A DNA stretch of 64,000 nt, from contig OU452223.1 in assembly GCA_911728455.2 (NCBI GenBank), positions 15,103,423 through 15,167,422 on the forward strand, given 5' to 3'. Under the pieces are notes generated by a model. The model had not been told where the DNA came from, did not search any database, and was given only the letters and a program-made list of their open reading frames with translations. This DNA comes from Marthasterias glacialis (Eukaryota > Echinodermata > Asteroidea > Forcipulatida > Asteriidae). Made by a program: the position numbers and the translations under genes. How positions within the stretch are numbered: the first letter of the stretch is position 1; the number at the start of each line of letters is the position of its first letter. Below, in pieces: positions 59,901 through 64,000 of this stretch.

Positions 59901-62900
59901 GAAATAGTTGGATAGTGAAATAAACTGTTTAACCTCACTGGTACAGTGGACATCAGGTTGTTCCAAAACAACTGGTTTTCATTTTGAAAAACAAAGACCT
60001 TCCCTATATGGTGGGATTCCAACCAGTTTCCCCCATATCAAATATTTTGAAAAAGGGCAGATAACAATTTTTAATGATCAAACAAAATTTTGTTTGAAAT
60101 GGAAATTACCTGATGCTTTGACCCTAGCAGAGTCTTTCTCAAAGGTTTTCTCTTTCTCGTTTAGTCTTTTGAGAAAGGACTCTACTAGGGTCAAAGTGTG
60201 AAACCATTACCACTTCCTTGCATTTTATACTGCATGGTCATTTGGGTTGGTAAGTAGTTTGTAACAGATACTTCTCTTTTCAAAACTTGTTTAAAAAACA
60301 AAACAACTTTGCAGAATCATACTGATAAATTGTGTCAGCAAAAGAAAGAAGAACAGGTGCTCCTCTAATTGTGGTTTATGTTCATTCAGTGTCGAACAAC
60401 CAAATAATTGTAAATCATTTCATTTTATCAAGGTTAAACAACCCGTTTGTTTACCAATAACTCAAATACTAAGTTGATTCGGTTTTTATTTTGTGACAAA
60501 CCTCCAGGGAAGTCTTTCGGGTGTGTTTCTCGGGACCAGAGGCCACGGAAGGTGACTGTGTACTTGGCCGTGTCACAAGCGCAGCATCTAGCCTCAGTGT
60601 CGTCTTCAACATTGCCAGCCTCAGCAGAATCCGTCCCGGCGCCATCTGAGTATGGACAATTAAAGAGGGTATCGTTAACCCCAACTCCCTTGAGTGGCTT
60701 CCTAGAATCCTTCCTCCCTCAAGGACAAAATCTAACACCACATGGTAACTCAACACCCAAACTGTCGGACTCTGATTAGGGTGGTATGCCGTGCAGTGCT
60801 CAATCCAACCATAGAGAAAGGCAATTAATCCGACAGAATGAAAATAATTCAAATTTGGGGTGAACAAAGAAAAATTGACGCTCTACCAACTGAGCTATCC
60901 AGCCCTATTATCGGCGGTCTCCCTATTTAGTCAATATCTTTGTTCGGGGTGCCTGTCCTGCCACTTTCCTGGTTATATCCATAGAGCTAGCTCTATGATT
61001 GTATCGTCAACTTGGGTGTGATTCCTGGCTACACGGCATATACAGGTTGTATGGCTTCTGACTGGCACCCCGAACAAAGTTATGGATAAAATAGTGAGAC
61101 CACCACCGTTAGGGCTGGACGTTTTCAAAAAAAAATGGGTGATTTGAATTCAAACCTTTTGATTACAATTATGATTTGCCTTTTTTAAAATGGTTTAATC
61201 TTTTAAGTACTTGTTATATTTATCTGCTTTACAGATGTTTTTATTCATTAGGTTTACCTTGTATGTAATCCTTACAATCTCACTGTTAATTTTAAGTAGG
61301 CCTATATTTCCCACTTGCGTATTCTTTTATCATTCTGAATTTACTTTGGATATATTTTTTACGTACAAACTATATATGTCTATTTGTTGTTGTTGTTGTG
61401 TTTTCTTCAATACTTTTTTATTATTTCCGATTCTTAATCAATGTTAACAAGGTTTTAAACACGTCCCCTTGAAAAACAGCCGTAGGCTGAATCGGTTTAC
61501 CGCGTATAAATAAGAGTAAATAAATAAATAAAATTGCTCAGTTGGTAGAGCGTCGGTATGTTAAGCCGCGGGTAACGGGTTCAAATCCCGCTCCAGTCAA
61601 TAATCCTTCATTCACCCCAAAACTGAATTATAATTTACTCATGTCAGTTTCTCTTGTGGTTTATTGCACAGAATTAAAACACAAATGCAGTTGGATTTTG
61701 ATGGCTTGGGGATGGCTAGGGTCAACCCTTTACATACCACAGTGTGAGAAGGGACTTCCCACCCAAATGTCCACAACGGCCACAAACCACCGCAAGATTT
61801 GACCTACATGTGTGTAATGTAAATGGTAATTTTGACCTAATGTCAAAGTAAACAGTTAACTTTGAACTAATAACGAAGTAAGGAAAGTCAACATTTTCCG
61901 ATATTTCACTTAACATAAAAGCTTAAATTCTGAGCAAAACTTCTTCTTTTTTTCTTCTTTGTTTTTGGGGGGAGTGGTGGGGTACAATATCAGTCTTGTC
62001 TGGGCATATGGTATTGATTCAATGGTAAAAACAGAAAGAAAAGTAAATCCTAACCTAATCTAAATGTATACTACAATGTTTTACAACGAGTGTTCTTCCA
62101 TAAAACACTGCAGAGCCAAAGACTATTTAACAAGTAACTCAACATCTTAAACCTAAGAACTCAGATAAGATTATACGGTAAAAGCCTTTATTGACACATC
62201 ATAAGTGTTGTTTGATGTACTTGAACCAAACATTTTTTCCTCACCGTTTGTCCCCCCCATGTGAAGGCACAAGTTCAACTTATGAACACATATGTATCCG
62301 ATAAGATCGATATTGGTATGCATGCCGTGCCATGTGCAAAGCATGTGCTGTGACTTTTCACTACATAGTCTCTCATTTTCAAGGAAAAGCAGAGGGAGGG
62401 TTTCAAAACCAAACACCAGGGCCCAATTTCATAGAGCTGCTTCAACAGGTGCTTAAAAATTATCTGCTAAGCAAAAATAAGCAGGATACCAGTCAAATTG
62501 TACATGTGACATGCTATTTTGGCTGGTAACCTTATTCTGGTAAGCAACATTTTGTTTGTGTTAAGCTACTTCTTGTGCTTAAGCAGCCCTATGAAAATGG
62601 GCCCAGTAAACAGCAAAGCATCAAAGGCTTCGCCAACAGTGTTGGTGAATTTGATCAAGCATTAAAGGCTGTCAACTACATGTATATGTATCACCATGTC
62701 AGAAACTTCAGACTTGACAGAGTTAACGGGTTTACATTTCTGAGAAAACGGTGCTTTAATCAGAATCAGATTACCTATGGACAATAATTAAGGACCACTC
62801 CGGTCATGACCCGGACCCAATACACCGTGTAAGTCTTGAATACAAGTATCTGAATGTTGGGCCCTGTTCAGATACGTGGTGTAGTCAGGGGTGTGAGTGG

Positions 62901-63288
62901 TCACAAAAAAAAAATAATAAAAAAATTAAAACAGCCAGCAAAAAGCTGAAATTTAAAAAGTTCCCATAGCTTTGTACAGAGCAGGTGTACAAAAAAGCTG
63001 AAATTCAGAGTGAAAATCTAAACGAAAAAAGCTGAAATCAGCTTAAAAGCTGAATTCCCACACCCCTGTCTTTCACATGCGTATGAGAACACAAGGTTTA
63101 AACAAAATTTGTTGGATGTTCAGGAGACTTCCTGAATACCAAATAGATTCTTAGATAAACTGTTCCCCTTCAATAAGATAAAGGTCAACCGGAATCAAAG
63201 TCAGAATACTGTACCATCTTCACACAGCCATAATGTCAAGCCTTGCTCGTCTTTGTACCAAATCTGTTTCTTCTGGACAGCCGCACCT
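50793..63288 (-). CDS. SPON1: F-spondin (spondin-1), partial: nine 3' exons, N-terminus beyond the window
   Basis: Secreted matrix-attached protein, in vertebrates linked to axon guidance and adhesion. Exons on the minus strand: 63288-63215 (end of Reeler), 60645-60502, 59796-59648, 59058-58810, 57793-57577 (Spondin_N), 55533-55216 (Met-Pro repeat), 54502-54452 (linker), 52467-52294 and 50965-50793 (TSR1, TSR2, stop). All junctions are GT-AG and the phases agree. Diagnostic text: VQKKQIWYKDEQGLTLWLCE, CCACDTAKYTVTFRGLWS, HWSDLIGASHTKDYTIWKYG, MIGPSPDWCVGVS, LLPWDAGTDSGITF. These follow vertebrate SPON1 order, including the CCAC link from Reeler to Spondin_N, so mindin (no Reeler) is excluded. 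Vertebrate F-spondin has six TSRs; only two are found here. The signal peptide and most of Reeler must lie to the right. Confidence 0.94.
51370..51892 (-). mobile_element. SINE S1 interrupted by a nested MITE
   Basis: Minus-strand S1 with head at the right end (TTCGTGGCCAAGCTG, GGTTCAGGTCCCGGTCATGG) and tail at the left (CATCACCTTGTAAACCCT; AAGTGCTTTGATACACCC). Its body is split at GACGAAGCGA / AATTATGGTCAAGAGTCTTG by the MITE at 51641-51784. In the last SPON1 intron. Confidence 0.75.
51641..51784. mobile_element. Foldback MITE nested in a SINE
   Basis: GGGAGACTTTTTGGGGGACA and GGTGGCAGCAGAC on the left; GCCTGCTGCCACCCTGCCGT and CCAAAGTCTCC on the right. Hairpin-like with GGTAAATCCATTGTTC / AATGGAAATTTACC inside. 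Same family as 6598-6733. Confidence 0.7.
52294..52467 (-). CDS. SPON1: SPON1 thrombospondin type 1 repeat 1 (exon)
   Basis: Encodes IDCMMTEWGDWSECSRSCGK, then a basic stretch and GGQACGQQ, ending CMERPC. WGDWSEC carries the WxxWxxC signature used for C-mannosylation, and SCGKG is the usual O-fucosylation-type site. Six cysteines in TSR spacing. Confidence 0.92.
53200..53275 (+). repeat. G-rich tract, quadruplex candidate
   Basis: Runs of GGG and GGGG spaced by one to three bases (GGTGGGATAGGGTGGGGTGG and onward). In a SPON1 intron, on the strand opposite to the gene. A second tract lies at 58746-58788. Confidence 0.5.
53306..53456. mobile_element. MITE, ends ATAGACTGTG(T/C)AAGTCTCGCG
   Basis: TATAGACTGTGTAAGTCTCG then CGTGTATTTGAACA on the left; TGTTCCAATACGCGCGAGAC then TTGCACAGTCTAT on the right. 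The centre holds GGGACCAAAATGGTCCC, itself palindromic. In a SPON1 intron. Confidence 0.7.
55216..55533 (-). CDS. SPON1: SPON1 exon encoding a Met-Pro-Lys-Glu-Gly repeat
   Basis: The exon encodes about 106 residues: five MMPPKEG-type heptads, then a two-fold longer repeat of MPSPDGET, MPPKEG, MMHPKEG, then MQPKPVMLS, TPMMKKPIPDEA and PPKV. The DNA unit is 21 bp, in frame, so length changes would not shift the frame. The splice phases (1 to 1) join Spondin_N to the linker MPNPDEETPVTRPPRRK. No cysteines. It replaces the position where vertebrate F-spondin has its first TSRs. Shadow frames on both strands stay open because of the repeat. Confidence 0.9.
56055..56125. mobile_element. Short palindromic element, ACGGTCCGCCATTC core
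   Basis: ACATACGGTCCGCCATTCTG and its near inverse CAAAATGGCGGACCGTTTT, about 50 bp apart. Small MITE or remnant in a SPON1 intron. Confidence 0.5.
56717..56912. mobile_element. MITE family GGGCCCAATTTCATAGAGCT (best copy)
   Basis: Exact inverted ends GGGCCCAATTTCATAGAGCT and AGCTCTATGAAATTGGGCCC. The inversion extends outside by ATATCA/TGATAT. The interior has GCTTAAGCAG, GCAGGATACCAGTCACAG, TGTACATGTGACATGC, GGCTGGTACCCTTATTCTGG. Other copies: 38454, 46044, 59424-59616, 62419. SPON1 intron. Confidence 0.8.
57221..57368 (+). mobile_element. tRNA-derived SINE (S2), best copy
   Basis: CAAGCTCGGTGGTTTAGTGG then TAAGACATCGGCTCTAGAAT supplies an A box; GGGTTCAAATCCCACCCGAG supplies a strong B box, with CTCGG/CCGAG partly forming an acceptor stem. 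The body TGGATTTTGTTCACAGGACC and GAAAGTACTGAGTGTATACG follows. The anticodon arm is irregular, so it is a SINE rather than a tRNA gene. SPON1 intron. Confidence 0.65.
57880..58236. mobile_element. TTAA-type MITE, ends AGCCCCAGCTCAACA (copy 3)
   Basis: 357 bp with inverted ends AGCCCCAGCTCAACATTGG and AGCCCCAGCTTAACATTGG. TTAA lies exactly on both sides (57876-57879, 58237-58240). It starts 86 bp upstream, in the gene's sense, of SPON1 exon 57793-57577. Confidence 0.85.
59424..59616. mobile_element. MITE family GGGCCCAATTTCATAGAGCT (copy, degenerate left end)
   Basis: Right end CAGCTCTATGAAATTGGGCCC is intact; the left end is reduced to GTGCCCAGTTTTAAACGG. Interior AATAAGGTTACCAACTAAAA and GACTGGTATCCTGC matches. 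It ends 32 bp from SPON1 exon 59796-59648. Confidence 0.65.
60111..60245. mobile_element. Foldback element family F1 (copy)
   Basis: TTTGACCCTAGCAGAGTCTT then TCTCAAAGG, a short centre, and CTTTTGAGAAAGGACTCTAC with TAGGGTCAAAG. Followed by GAAACCATTACCACTTCCTT and GCATTTTATAC, as in the copy at 30818. Confidence 0.65.
60838..61640. mobile_element. Composite inverted structure with tRNA-like sequences at both ends
   Basis: Left end, minus strand: GGGCTGGATAGCTCAGTTGG then TAGAGCGTCAATTTTTC and TTCACCCCAAATTTGAATTA. Right end, plus strand: ATTGCTCAGTTGGTAGAGCG, GGGTTCAAATCCCGCTCCAG and TTCACCCCAAAACTGAATTA. Between them lie a second hairpin (60897-61118: GGCACCCCGAACAAAG and inverse) and a non-LTR-type 3' tail (about 61440-61530: GGCTGAATCGGTTTACCGCG with TAAA repeats). 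The pieces probably represent two tRNA-derived SINE copies around other insertions, or one foldback. SPON1 intron 60646-63214. Confidence 0.6.
62419..62604. mobile_element. MITE family GGGCCCAATTTCATAGAGCT (copy)
   Basis: GGGCCCAATTTCATAGAGCT at the left, GCAGCCCTATGAAAATGGGCCC at the right (read in two parts). The interior closely follows the copy at 56717. SPON1 intron. Confidence 0.75.
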
Positions 63289-63388
63289 CTGTAAAATCAA
63301 ACAGTCAAAACAGACAGGCACAGTCAACATGATCTTTCACTCGGAATACAAAATAATTAGTTTCAGTTACACCCTACAGTAATGTGTT

Positions 63389-63505
63389 AAAAAACACAAT
63401 ACACTCGGTGCTTTCTGACTCCTGTAGATGGGAAAAAACCCTCCATGGGCACCTTGGGTGAAAATCAAACCCACAACCTATAGCATTCTAGATCAGATCA
63501 GATAC
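63389..63505 (-). mobile_element. SINE S2 fragment
   Basis: Minus-strand remnants of the S2 head and body: TCTAGAATGCTATAGGTTGT, GGGTTTGATTTTCACCC, and CAGAAAGCACCGAGTGTATT. Strongly diverged. Confidence 0.45.
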
Positions 63506-63629
63506 ATGTAGTTTTCTTGTCTACTTGACTACAGAGTGCACTCGGTGAGGAGAGGCCAACTCTTTATCTTTCCCTTGGCCATTTTGGTTTAAAAAAAAAG
63601 AAGATCTCTAAGAATGAGCAAATTAAAAA

Positions 63630-63845
63630 TTTTGACAACGAGTTTTTTTCCACGCACTGCTTTACTGTGGAACTCTTTGCCAGTATCCTGTTTCCCTGTG
63701 GGCTATAATCTTTCTCAATTGAAGCAGACTGTAAACATTTCTCTTCTGCCCTAATTTTGTCTGCCCTCTTCTCTTTTCCTTGTAGCCCTCACCTGGAGTG
63801 GCCTCGTGCCTTGTGATGGGCGACTAACATAAAAAAAAATGTAAT
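63630..63845 (+). pseudogene. Non-LTR retrotransposon 3' remnant
   Basis: One frame from about 63641 reads SFFPRTALLWNSLPVSCF then NLSQLKQTVN before a stop. The FFPRT...WNSLP...LK pattern is the common end of jockey/CR1-type ORF2 proteins. About 100 bases later comes GATGGGCGACTAACATA with an A-rich tail. No upstream RT domain survives in the window. Upstream of SPON1 exon 63288 in gene order. Confidence 0.6.
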
Positions 63846-64000
63846 GTATCTGATAAGATTGGTATACATGCCACCCGGTGTGCAAAGTATGTCCCGACTA
63901 CAAAACTGTGTTTTCCTTGAATCAAACCCTCAATTCTAAATCTGTTTAGATCAGATCAGATTAGATAGAATTTTGTTTTTTATTTTATTACTTGACCACA

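Noticed and set aside
61530..61605. Possible tRNA gene
   Set aside because: The D and T regions look right but the sequence continues into a body shared with the inverted copy at 60838-60908, so a SINE head is more likely.
50793..63288. Identification as mindin (SPON2)
   Set aside because: The exon at 63215-63288 matches the end of the F-spondin Reeler domain, there are two TSRs, and the Spondin_N wording is closer to SPON1.

Overview
This is a stretch of animal nuclear DNA: AT-rich, intron-rich and full of mobile-element debris. Three protein genes can be assembled by conserved protein segments and GT-AG splice sites whose phases fit throughout. The deuterostome-like genes and the repeat content (tRNA-derived SINEs, CR1/L2-type retrotransposon tails, foldback elements ending in GGGCCCAATTTCATAGAGCT) suggest a marine invertebrate. 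My best guess is an echinoderm such as a sea star; this is inference from memory of such repeats, not from a search.

Layout. 1-1835: AT-rich 3' flank. 1836-9484 (minus): six coding exons of a cytosolic SULT1-like sulfotransferase of 313 aa, with a likely non-coding first exon ending at 13775. 9503-17300: repeat-dense ground holding the sulfotransferase first intron and promoter side, two large palindromic elements (10736-11491 and 14565-15756) and a smaller relative (15948-16216). 18123-40236 (plus): 18 coding exons of glutamine-dependent NAD+ synthetase (NADSYN1, 851 aa). Introns carry SINEs, MITEs, a 20-bp minisatellite, a 120-bp satellite and a retrotransposon tail. 40237-50792: intergenic, mostly repeats, including an unclassified ~1-kb diverged tandem repeat at 43.3-45.4 kb. 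50793-63288 (minus, continuing past the right edge): nine exons of F-spondin (SPON1), from the end of the Reeler domain through Spondin_N to two thrombospondin type 1 repeats and the stop.

The sulfotransferase and NADSYN1 are arranged head to head; NADSYN1 and SPON1 are tail to tail. I see no operon-like or functional link between the three: one conjugates small molecules with sulfate, one makes NAD+, one is an extracellular matrix protein.

Most striking: (1) two neighbouring foldback elements built of CGTCG-rich subterminal arrays on opposite strands, the larger with an exact 8-bp target duplication; (2) a second, 756-bp palindromic element with an exact 8-bp target duplication; (3) a Met-Pro-Lys-Glu-Gly coding minisatellite inside F-spondin, which has only two TSRs; (4) a ~145-residue basic, nuclear-signal-like tail on NADSYN1; (5) several MITE families whose target duplications, nesting and paired copies can be read directly. 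No long open frame outside the three genes has convincing coding support, apart from short retrotransposon C-terminal remnants.
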